A DNA stretch of 11,223 nt, from contig JAKQGD010000261.1 in NCBI GenBank assembly GCA_029573365.1, forward strand, positions 1 through 11,223, in the 5' to 3' direction. This stretch comes from Bacteroidota bacterium (GTDB taxonomy: Bacteria > Bacteroidota > Bacteroidia > Chitinophagales > Saprospiraceae). Numbering within the stretch: position 1 is the stretch's first letter; each line of letters opens with the position of its first letter. Under the pieces are notes generated by a model, which was not told where the DNA came from, made no database searches, and saw only the letters and a list, made by a program, of their open reading frames with translations. Shown in pieces: positions 1-6,320 of this stretch. The translations under genes were made by a program, and so were the position numbers.

Positions 1-96
1 TAAGCAATTTGTATTCTGAGAGACAGAAAGAGCACCCTTTTTAAAATAAATTATAAATTTTTTTAATATATTCATATACATATTACAATTAATTTA

Positions 97-104
97 TATA
101 TTTG
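97..104 (+). promoter_or_regulatory. Putative Bacteroidota -7 box (TAnnTTTG) for the TPR/PD40/SPOR gene
   Basis: TATATTTG matches the TAnnTTTG -7 consensus of the Bacteroidota primary sigma factor. It lies 36 bases before the ATG at 141, giving a leader of roughly 30 bases. The surrounding bases 40-125 are extremely AT-rich, so a chance match is quite possible, and no TTTG/TTG -33 box sits at the usual distance upstream. Nothing coding is visible in 1-140; the window opens with taa, which could be the stop of an upstream gene but cannot be tested. Confidence 0.4.
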
Positions 105-140
105 TAACTTAATTAAGGATTCAAAATAAGATTTCAGGTC

Positions 141-2213
141 ATGAATAAGAGAACTCTATTATTTTCTATTGCCATTTTTTTTGTATTTGGTCAGGTTGTA
201 TTTGGCCAGAAGCAGCTTAAAAAAGCAGAAATGCTCTTTGACGACTGCGAATATGTAAAAGCATGCGAAAGTTTCCAGGACTACCTTACAGACAATCCCA
301 GGGACTATTATGCTATGGCAAAACTGGCTGAGACCTATGCCCGTCTGGGCGAACTAGCATTGGCCGACACATGGTTTAAAAAAATACCTGTCAATGTAAG
401 TACCGACCCCAATGCTTTCAGGCTCCATGGCGATGTACTTAAGAAGATGGGTTATTACGAAGAGGCACAGAAAAAATACGAAGATTTCAGGGTTTTCAAT
501 CCTGAGATGTCTGACCATTTTGTCAGGTCTTGTCTTTTTGCCAAAAAAGCAATGAATGAAAAACCTGTGTATGAGTCTTTGCTTGTGCCGGGTAACAGCG
601 ATGCTTCTGATTTTGGTCTAACCTTTTACAGGGACATGCCTGTTTTTTCTTCTTTCAGAGAGGACATCCTGATGACAGAATCCGAAAAAGAATGGAATTC
701 TGCCCTGGGTTCAAAAAGGACATATATTTACAATGGCTCTAAAAACAGGCTTAGCTTTGTCAAGGGCATAAACAACAAACTCAATAACCTCGGGCCTGTA
801 AGCTTTTCATCTGATGGAAAGAGGTGTGCCATCATAGAATCAAAACTCAAGGACAGTTATTCTTTTGTCCTGGATGCAAAGATGACGAATGTGTCCATGG
901 CCGAAGTCAGTGACAAGGGCGAGATCGTGGCAGCTACTCCGTTTATGTGGAATGAGGTGGGCTCAAGTATCAATTCTGTACAACTGGCCTTTGACGGCAC
1001 GGCAGTTTACTTTTCGTCAGATAGACAAGGCGGATATGGAGGATTTGATATTTACGTGAGTTATCTAAACAATGGAATATGGTCCGTACCTGTCAATATG
1101 GGTGCCGTAATCAATACTCCGGGCAATGAAGTTACTCCGTTTTTAAGTGGAAATAAGATGTACTTTGCCTCTGATTACCACGAAGGACTGGGTGGTTTTG
1201 ACATACTGGTGAGTGAGGTAGTCCATGGCACATGGATGCAACCTGTCAACCCCGGTAATGGCTTTAATACTCCGGCTGACGAATATTTTCCGGCGATCAA
1301 TAGCTTGGGAGAACTTTTTATATGTTCCAACAGGCTGGGAGGCAAAGGTAAAAATGACCTCTACAAGGTGACCGGCACAACTCCTATAGAGGAGCCTGTC
1401 ATAGCTGCAGCTGAGGTGGTACCCCCTGCTGTAAACCTCGAGGAACTGGCAGCAGAGACCATGCAGACCACGGTAAGCGAAGCAGCAGCCACACCTGTAT
1501 CACTGAGAGAAGAGATGGCAGTGTCAAAGGCTTTTTCATTGCCTGATTTTGATTCAAGAAAGGTAGGCAGCAATGCTGCTGTTGCACTTTCTCTTGAAGG
1601 TGCCCGCAGGATAGGAGTGGACGAAACCATTCCCAATACGGAAGTTTATTTTATACAGCTTGCCTCTATGTCTTCCAGCAGGCCAAATTTTGATAAATTT
1701 AAGCCATTGCTCAGATACGGTAATATTTACAAGATGTTTGCCAACAGGTCGGTCAAGGTGAGGCTCGGATATTTTACAGAAAAGAAAGAAGCCGAGGAAA
1801 TCCTTTCCAAGGTCAGAACAGCAGGGTATAAGGATGCTTTTATAGCCTATGAAATCCTAAATACGGCACAGATGGAGCTGGTACTTTCCGGCAAGGACGA
1901 AAACAGTTTTTCTGACAAGGGCAACTTTAACAGCCGTAATCCTGAGGTCATCGATTCTTACAAAAATCCAAAAAAATATAAGGTAAGGCTGGCTTCATAC
2001 GAAGATCCTATCTGGTTTGATGTAAACAAAGTTAAGGATTTGGGCCGTATAGAGCAATGGACCAAAGGAGGCTGGACCATATTTATTCTGGCCGGTTATG
2101 AAAATCTTGAAGAAGCTAAAAAGGCACAAATACAGGCACTGAACAGAGGGTTTAAAACCTCCGAGGTTGTGATAGACAACGGTGGTATCCTTGAAAGGCT
2201 AAAGCAGAACTAA
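141..2213 (+). CDS. Exported TPR-PD40 propeller protein with tandem C-terminal SPOR-like domains
   Basis: The 690-residue protein starts with a signal peptide (K/R near the N-terminus, hydrophobic residues 5-20, likely cleavage after FG at 21-22), so it acts in the periplasm or at the outer membrane. Residues 24-130 are TPR-like helices (AKLAETYARLGELALADTWF and a following pair). Residues about 217-410 carry PD40/WD40-like blades with the repeated pattern 'YFSSDRQGGYGGFDIYVS' (290-307), 'YFASDYHEGLGGFDILVS' (341-358) and a third blade ending NDLYKV (405-410). An Ala/Glu/Pro-rich linker (415-460) leads to two SPOR-like modules: 502-572 (VYFIQLASM, later VKVRLGYFTEKKEAEEIL) and 613-677 (YKVRLASYED, later TIFILAGYENLEEAKKA). 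TPR plus PD40 is the front half of PorE/OmpA-type Bacteroidota envelope proteins; here SPOR replaces the OmpA peptidoglycan-binding domain. SPOR domains bind peptidoglycan, so an envelope-scaffold role is inferred. The exact function is unknown. The ATG at 141 is chosen because the signal peptide follows directly. Confidence 0.85.
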   Translation: MNKRTLLFSIAIFFVFGQVVFGQKQLKKAEMLFDDCEYVKACESFQDYLTDNPRDYYAMAKLAETYARLGELALADTWFKKIPVNVSTDPNAFRLHGDVLKKMGYYEEAQKKYEDFRVFNPEMSDHFVRSCLFAKKAMNEKPVYESLLVPGNSDASDFGLTFYRDMPVFSSFREDILMTESEKEWNSALGSKRTYIYNGSKNRLSFVKGINNKLNNLGPVSFSSDGKRCAIIESKLKDSYSFVLDAKMTNVSMAEVSDKGEIVAATPFMWNEVGSSINSVQLAFDGTAVYFSSDRQGGYGGFDIYVSYLNNGIWSVPVNMGAVINTPGNEVTPFLSGNKMYFASDYHEGLGGFDILVSEVVHGTWMQPVNPGNGFNTPADEYFPAINSLGELFICSNRLGGKGKNDLYKVTGTTPIEEPVIAAAEVVPPAVNLEELAAETMQTTVSEAAATPVSLREEMAVSKAFSLPDFDSRKVGSNAAVALSLEGARRIGVDETIPNTEVYFIQLASMSSSRPNFDKFKPLLRYGNIYKMFANRSVKVRLGYFTEKKEAEEILSKVRTAGYKDAFIAYEILNTAQMELVLSGKDENSFSDKGNFNSRNPEVIDSYKNPKKYKVRLASYEDPIWFDVNKVKDLGRIEQWTKGGWTIFILAGYENLEEAKKAQIQALNRGFKTSEVVIDNGGILERLKQN

Positions 2214-2237
2214 TTCAAAATACAAGCAAAGTATAAC

Positions 2238-2269
2238 AAGGGGTCAGGCCAGTATGGTTATGGCCCCTT
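2238..2269. terminator. Hairpin between convergent genes, likely a transcription terminator
   Basis: AAGGGGTC (2238-2245) pairs with GGCCCCTT (2262-2269) as an 8-bp stem including one G-T wobble, and the intervening GGCCA/TGGTT can extend it inward. On the + strand it is followed by tttgtgtttt, a passable T-tract, so it suits termination of the gene ending at 2213. On the - strand the run-out is gttatacttt, which is weaker. The stop codon of the anti-sigma gene (2244-2246) lies inside the left arm. Confidence 0.6.
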
Positions 2270-2732
2270 TGTGTTTTCCAAACCATCGTTTTAAAGCCTG
2301 GTCCATCAGGGTAAGCAGGAGAAAGGCCATACATATCAACGTGACCATGCCTGAGATTTTTGGATCAGGCTGAGGAAGTGTAAAGGGAAGGCCGGAGGCA
2401 TCATCGCCAAACCGATAAGCCATGGCCAATGCTGCCATACCTGTAATACATAGGGCGGCAAGCCAGCCTGGTCCCAGCACCCACTTCAGCGGCCGGGTAG
2501 TAGCTGTGGAAACGGGCAGGGCTGAAAGGAGTGACGTGACCATGCGGTCTCTGAGTTGCGAATCCAGAGGAATGTTTATATGCTTTGACAACTGGTTATC
2601 CAGCGTCACAATTGTATAATACTTCTCTCTGAATGATCGGTCATTTTCCAGCAACCGAGTAAACATTGCTTCTTCTTCAGGAGAGCATTCACCGTCAAGG
2701 TGGGTCCATATCAGTTCGTCGTGTGTGGTCAT
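2244..2732 (-). CDS. Membrane anti-sigma factor partner of the adjacent ECF sigma factor
   Basis: The 162-residue protein has a cytoplasmic N-terminal helical part with the pattern LIWTHLDGECSPEEEAMF (7-24), matching the 'L..yLDGEL..eE...fe..L' start of Bacteroidota anti-sigma proteins. Two hydrophobic segments follow, about 86-107 and 126-146, and the C-terminus is short and basic. The canonical zinc-binding HxxxCxxC motif is absent, so it would be a zinc-independent type. It starts 13 bases after the sigma stop codon, the usual order for a sigma/anti-sigma operon, so it is predicted to hold the sigma factor inactive at the inner membrane until a signal arrives. The ATG at 2732 is preferred. 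An in-frame TTG at 2759 would add nine residues and overlap the sigma gene, and the conserved pattern does not need them. No strong ribosome binding site is visible, as is common in this phylum. Confidence 0.75.
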   Translation of the reverse strand: MTTHDELIWTHLDGECSPEEEAMFTRLLENDRSFREKYYTIVTLDNQLSKHINIPLDSQLRDRMVTSLLSALPVSTATTRPLKWVLGPGWLAALCITGMAALAMAYRFGDDASGLPFTLPQPDPKISGMVTLICMAFLLLTLMDQALKRWFGKHKGAITILA

Positions 2733-2745
2733 GGCTAAAAAGATA

Positions 2746-3297
2746 CTATGAGTGTTCAAAATATTTGGATGCGTGCAGAGACAACTCTTTTCGGGCTCTG
2801 AACAGTTTGATTTTTATATTGCTTTCGGTCAGTCCGGTGATGTCCATAATCTCTTTTATGTTTTTTTCCTCCAGATAAAACAGACCCATAATGGTCCTGG
2901 ATTCTTCGTCAAGGTGCCTTAGAAGTCTGTCTATACCCTCTCTGGTTTCGCGGGTTGTAACATTGTCATCGGTTTTTACCGGCGAAGCCACAAAATGCAG
3001 GGATTCTATGTCTGAAGTGGGTTTCATTTTTCGTTGATGGTCTATGGCGGTTCTGTAAGCTATGGTGTAACACCAGGCTTTGAGTGACGATGAAGCATCA
3101 AAGGATTCGATGGCCTTTAGAGCCTTAAGTAAGGCATCCTGTGCGGCTTCTTCGGCTTCGGCCCTGTGGAGGAGAATTTTATGACATACATTAAACATAA
3201 ACCCACCGTACTGATCCACAAAATCAGGAATGGCTTTTCTGTCTCCTCTGCGGAGCCTGATTGCTAAATCATCTTTTAAAGATATCTGCTGCATCAT
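2746..3297 (-). CDS. ECF-type (sigma-70 family, group 4) RNA polymerase sigma factor
   Basis: At 183 residues this has the usual ECF length, with only regions 2 and 4. Region 2 spans about 22-92: it includes AEAEEAAQDALLKALKAIES (46-65) and SLKAWCYTIAYRTAIDHQRK (71-90), the -10 recognition and melting helices. Region 4 spans about 122-174: LLRHLDEESRTIMGLFYLEE (125-144), then the helix-turn-helix IKEIMDITGLTESNIKIKLF (147-166) for the -35 element. The linker between them is acidic/polar. It directs RNA polymerase core to a small regulon. The anti-sigma gene follows by 13 bases, and the promoter-like element at 3312-3340 suggests autoregulation. Two adjacent ATGs (3297 and 3294) are both possible; the first is listed. 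With the predicted promoter, the leader would be only about 8-10 bases. Confidence 0.93.
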   Translation of the reverse strand: MMQQISLKDDLAIRLRRGDRKAIPDFVDQYGGFMFNVCHKILLHRAEAEEAAQDALLKALKAIESFDASSSLKAWCYTIAYRTAIDHQRKMKPTSDIESLHFVASPVKTDDNVTTRETREGIDRLLRHLDEESRTIMGLFYLEEKNIKEIMDITGLTESNIKIKLFRARKELSLHASKYFEHS

Positions 3298-3311
3298 ACT
3301 TACAGTATCAG

Positions 3312-3340
3312 ATTACGGCATTCAGTAGAACCCGGTTACA
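3312..3340 (-). promoter_or_regulatory. Putative ECF-type promoter of the sigma/anti-sigma operon
   Basis: Read on the minus strand, this is TGTAACCG, 14 bases, then CCGTAAT. The TGTAAC box resembles the AAC-containing -35 of ECF promoters and CGTAA resembles a CGT-type -10, with 17 bases between TGTAAC and CGTA. The same arrangement occurs in front of the divergent gene at 3385-3413. The A/T-rich stretch 3341-3384 just upstream could act as an UP element. Transcription would start near 3305-3307. Confidence 0.7.
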
Positions 3341-3384
3341 AAAATGGATAAAAATTATGCTAACTTTAAAAAAAATGTAAAAGC

Positions 3385-3413
3385 TGTAACCGATCTCAGG
3401 CTACCTCCGTAAT
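3385..3413 (+). promoter_or_regulatory. Putative ECF-type promoter of the small DUF6249-like membrane protein
   Basis: TGTAACCG (3385-3392), a 14-base spacer, then CCGTAAT (3407-3413). All 15 element positions and the spacing match the copy facing the sigma gene, while the spacers differ, as expected for a sigma-factor recognition site rather than a simple duplication. The leader to the ATG at 3458 would be about 40 bases and ends in A-rich sequence (aaaacatcataaaATG). Confidence 0.7.
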
Positions 3414-3457
3414 GTCTGCAGAATTTTGATTTTTTTTCAACTTTAAAACATCATAAA

Positions 3458-3826
3458 ATGGCAACAGAAATTATAGGTACCGTTTTTTTCTTTGTGACTC
3501 TGATAGTACTCATCGTATCTTACTTCAGGACACGTCATACCGAGAGGATGGCCCTGATAAACAGCGGCCGCACAGCAAAAATTTTTGATACGAGAGACAA
3601 TGATTCCAACCGTACCCTGAAACTGGGACTTTTCCTTCTTTCAATTGGCCTCGGGCTCCTGATTGGATTGGTATTTGACAATTATCTGGGCACTGAGCCT
3701 GCAGGTGTGTTTGTCTCTATACTCATCCTGGGAGGTATATCGCTGATTTATTACCACAGATATGTACAGACTCAGCCGGGTACCAACCACCTAGACGAAA
3801 ATGGCACTGACGGAGACATCGTCTGA
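3458..3826 (+). CDS. Small three-pass membrane protein, DUF6249-like
   Basis: The 122-residue protein has three predicted membrane segments: 4-22, 55-73 and 81-99. Between the first two is a basic, polar loop starting FRTRHTERMALINSGRTAKI (23-42). The second segment reads LKLGLFLLSIGLGLLIGLVF (54-73), and the third ends GISLIYYHRY. The 'basic loop with R/K-x-E and N/S-G, then L..Gl.LigiGlGlliG' layout is what I recall of the DUF6249 family, small Bacteroidota membrane proteins of unknown function that are often found near ECF sigma genes; this assignment is from memory. It is divergent from the sigma gene and shares its promoter element, so it is probably a member of that regulon: an envelope-stress effector, or an accessory to the anti-sigma complex. 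The acidic tail (113-122) follows the third segment. Its stop is only five bases from the convergent murF-alr stop. Confidence 0.8.
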   Translation: MATEIIGTVFFFVTLIVLIVSYFRTRHTERMALINSGRTAKIFDTRDNDSNRTLKLGLFLLSIGLGLLIGLVFDNYLGTEPAGVFVSILILGGISLIYYHRYVQTQPGTNHLDENGTDGDIV

Positions 3827-3831
3827 CGGTT

Positions 3832-6303
3832 TTATCCCTGGATATACAGACGTTTTACCCTGCCTGAAATCCTGCTCAGGATTTCATATGGAATCGTTTC
3901 GCAGACAACGGCAAGATCTTCTACCGGTTTATCCTTGCCAAAAATAAAAACTTCGTCGCCTACCTTGATGCCGTTGTTCCGGCCTATGTCTATGATGGTA
4001 AGGTCCATACATACATTGCCAATGATGGGATAATCCTGTCCGTTTATGCGTACTAAGTACCTGCCGTTGCCGGCCCTTCTCATAAGTCCATCTGCATAAC
4101 CTATGTTGATGATGGCGACCATGCCCGGCGTTTCCTTGATACCCTTCCGGTTGTATCCCACAAATTCATCTTTATTGAGGTGTTTTAACTGGACGACTGT
4201 CGCCTTGAGTGTGTGTACTTTTTCCAGGCTGCTGCCAATGGTTTCAGTGGTGTCGATGCCATACAGTCCGAGTCCGAGTCTCACCAGATCAAAATGATAT
4301 TCCGGAAAACGTATAATGCCTGCGGAGTTGAGGATGTGCTTCATGGGTTTGTATCCCAGCCTTGTGGCAATGAAATCAAAGTGTTGATTTAGTTTTGTCA
4401 CCTGCTGATGGGTAAAGTCATCATCACCGGGATCTTCGCTGGAGCTCAGGTGGCTGAATACCGAACTTACATGCAGAAACCTGTTTTCGCCGATAAGGCG
4501 GCAAAGGTCCTCCATGTCTTCGGGCATAAATCCCAACCTGTGCATACCGGTGTCTACCTTCAGGTGGATGTTAAAGGGTTTTTGCTCTCCTGAGGCCATA
4601 AGGGCATTGATTTCCCTGAGCTGTTCCAGGCTATACACCTCCGGCTCGAGATCGTATCGTATCATGTCGAGTACTCCGTTGCGGTCGGGATTGAGGATGA
4701 TAACAGGCAGCATGACCCCTGCTTTGCGTAGTTGTATACCTTCGTCGATAAATGCCACTGCCAGATAGCCAACCTTGCGGAATTCGAGAAATCGTGCCAG
4801 TTCTTCGCTGCCGCTACCGTAGGCTGATGCTTTTATAACCGCTATCAGTTTTGTGCCGGCAGACAGTTTTTGCGAAAAAAACCTTAGGTTGTTTTCCACC
4901 GACTGGAGGTCTGTTTCCAGGACGGCTGTATGTGCCTTTTCTGATAAAGCTGTTACGATCCTTTCCAGGCGGAATTTGCGGGCCCCCTTTACCAGGATGG
5001 CTTTGTGTGCCAGGTCAATGGAAGGAAGTTTTTGCAGGAGTTCTTCGGTAGTGGCATAGCTCGAAAAGAGGATAAATGGGTCGATGTGTTTTTCCAGCGA
5101 TGCCACGGTAGTACCTACGCCAATGAGATGTGTAATGTTGTGGTTTTGTATCAGGCCCGCCAGTCTGTGATTGAGTGTAGTTTCATCCAGTCCGGTCTGC
5201 ATAAAATCCGAAAGGATGACGACTTTTTCACGTGCTCCAGACTGTTGACTTAAAAACTCAAGGGCTATTTTGAGAGACTGGATATCGGCATTGTACGTAT
5301 CGTTGATTAGTATACTGGCGTGAAGGCCGTTTTTCATTTCCAGACGCATGGGTATGATCTGGATTTTCTTTAATGCTTCGTTTATTTGTGCAGGAGCATA
5401 TTGAATTACGAGCATGGTGGCTACACAGTGCAGGGCATTTTCTATGGAAGCAGCATCAGAAAAAGGGATAATCAGGATATGGGTTTCGCCCTTTATCTCG
5501 ATGGTTATCCGGGATTGGTAGTTAGACTTTTGCAGGTCTATTATTCGGAAGAGTGAAGCATTTTTATTCCAGCCCCAGCTCAAAAGATTTTTATCAGAAT
5601 ACATTTCTCTGATGGCCATGCTTACGATAAGATCGTCTTCCTCAAAGATGATGGTCGCAGCATTTTTGAAAAGAATCAGTTTTTCATTCAGTTTTTCTGT
5701 CAATGACGCAAATCCTTCGGCATGAGCATCACCGAGCATGGTAAAAAGACCTATTTGAGGCATGAGTATTCTTTGTAGGTTTTCCATCTCATGGAGCCTT
5801 GATATGCCAGCCTCAAACAATCCGAGTTGGTCGCCTTCCCTGATTTGCCATACCGACAGAGCCACGCCTGTCTGCGAGTTGTAGCTTTTTGGACTTTTGA
5901 CTACTTGTTTGTCCTGGATCATCTGATAGAGCCATTCTTTTATGGTAGTCTTGCCGTTGCTGCCTGTGATACCGACAACGCAGATATCAGGGAAGGAAGC
6001 TCGGTGCCTGGCGGCAAGAGTCTGAAGTGCTTTAAGACTGTCAGGCACTAAAAATACGTTGACATGTCTGTTTTGCAAACCGGGATCACGCTCGACTACT
6101 ATGTTTTTTATACCCCTGTCTATAGCATCGTGTATAAAGGCATGACCGTCATGGAGACTGCCACTAAGGGCAAAAAACAGTGTCGTAGAGGGGGTTTCAA
6201 CCCGTCGTGTGTCCGTTGTGATGTGCCGGATCTCAGCATCAGGATCACAAATGCCCGTCATCCCGGCACCCAGGGTTGAAGCTATTTTTTTGGCTGTCCA
6301 CAT
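3832..6303 (-). CDS. murF-alr: Bifunctional UDP-MurNAc-tripeptide:D-Ala-D-Ala ligase / alanine racemase
   Basis: The 823-residue fusion couples two cytoplasmic steps of peptidoglycan precursor synthesis. The MurF half (about 1-455) ligates D-Ala-D-Ala to UDP-MurNAc-tripeptide with ATP. It has the N-terminal ITTDTRR (28-34), the P-loop GITGSNGKTT (111-120), the central FEAGIS (163-168), NDTYNADIQSL (334-344, the usual D-[ST]-YNA-N-P-x-S region) and the C-terminal ILVKGARKFRLERIV (436-450). The alanine racemase half (about 460-823) makes D-Ala from L-Ala with PLP. It has AVIKASAYGSG with the PLP lysine at 491, KVDTGMHRLGF (582-592), VRLGLGLYG (674-682), the probable catalytic tyrosine 717 in VGYN, GYADG (735-739), NVCMD (763-767) and the conserved end YEILSRISGRVKRLY (806-820). 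Both active sites look intact, so both activities are likely. Such fusions are known in Bacteroidota. It lies 17 bases after purD and is probably co-transcribed with it. Confidence 0.95.
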   Translation of the reverse strand: MWTAKKIASTLGAGMTGICDPDAEIRHITTDTRRVETPSTTLFFALSGSLHDGHAFIHDAIDRGIKNIVVERDPGLQNRHVNVFLVPDSLKALQTLAARHRASFPDICVVGITGSNGKTTIKEWLYQMIQDKQVVKSPKSYNSQTGVALSVWQIREGDQLGLFEAGISRLHEMENLQRILMPQIGLFTMLGDAHAEGFASLTEKLNEKLILFKNAATIIFEEDDLIVSMAIREMYSDKNLLSWGWNKNASLFRIIDLQKSNYQSRITIEIKGETHILIIPFSDAASIENALHCVATMLVIQYAPAQINEALKKIQIIPMRLEMKNGLHASILINDTYNADIQSLKIALEFLSQQSGAREKVVILSDFMQTGLDETTLNHRLAGLIQNHNITHLIGVGTTVASLEKHIDPFILFSSYATTEELLQKLPSIDLAHKAILVKGARKFRLERIVTALSEKAHTAVLETDLQSVENNLRFFSQKLSAGTKLIAVIKASAYGSGSEELARFLEFRKVGYLAVAFIDEGIQLRKAGVMLPVIILNPDRNGVLDMIRYDLEPEVYSLEQLREINALMASGEQKPFNIHLKVDTGMHRLGFMPEDMEDLCRLIGENRFLHVSSVFSHLSSSEDPGDDDFTHQQVTKLNQHFDFIATRLGYKPMKHILNSAGIIRFPEYHFDLVRLGLGLYGIDTTETIGSSLEKVHTLKATVVQLKHLNKDEFVGYNRKGIKETPGMVAIINIGYADGLMRRAGNGRYLVRINGQDYPIIGNVCMDLTIIDIGRNNGIKVGDEVFIFGKDKPVEDLAVVCETIPYEILSRISGRVKRLYIQG
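3865..3886. repeat. Perfect 9-bp hairpin inside the 3' end of murF-alr
   Basis: TGAAATCCT (3865-3873), loop GCTC, AGGATTTCA (3878-3886). On the - strand it lies in the codons for the conserved alanine racemase motif YEILSRIS. On the + strand it lies about 40 bases past the stop of the DUF6249-like gene. Neither side is followed by a T-run, so it is not a standard intrinsic terminator. It could still stabilise the 3' end of the + strand transcript, or be a by-product of codon choice. Confidence 0.5.
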
Positions 6304-6320
6304 AATAGTCAGTTTATTTA

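Noticed and set aside
103..108. TGTAAC upstream of the first gene as a further member of the ECF regulon
   Set aside because: No CGTA-type -10 lies 16-18 bases downstream and the following CC is missing.
2733..2759. TTG start at 2759 for the anti-sigma gene, adding nine residues and overlapping the sigma stop
   Set aside because: The ATG at 2732 comes directly before the conserved anti-sigma N-terminal pattern and avoids a rare start. Translational coupling remains possible with either start.
3066..3091. TGTAAC-N16-CGAT on the + strand inside the sigma gene, resembling an ECF promoter
   Set aside because: It lacks the flanking CG and CCGTAAT bases shared by the two intergenic elements, lies in coding sequence and drives no gene in that direction.
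3339..3346. Minus-strand CATTTTTG as a housekeeping -7 box for the sigma gene
   Set aside because: It mismatches the T of TAnnTTTG, and its last bases overlap the better-supported ECF -35 element.
4103..5253. Multiple + strand open frames opposite murF-alr
   Set aside because: Both enzyme domains are intact across this region on the minus strand, and these frames show no protein-like features.
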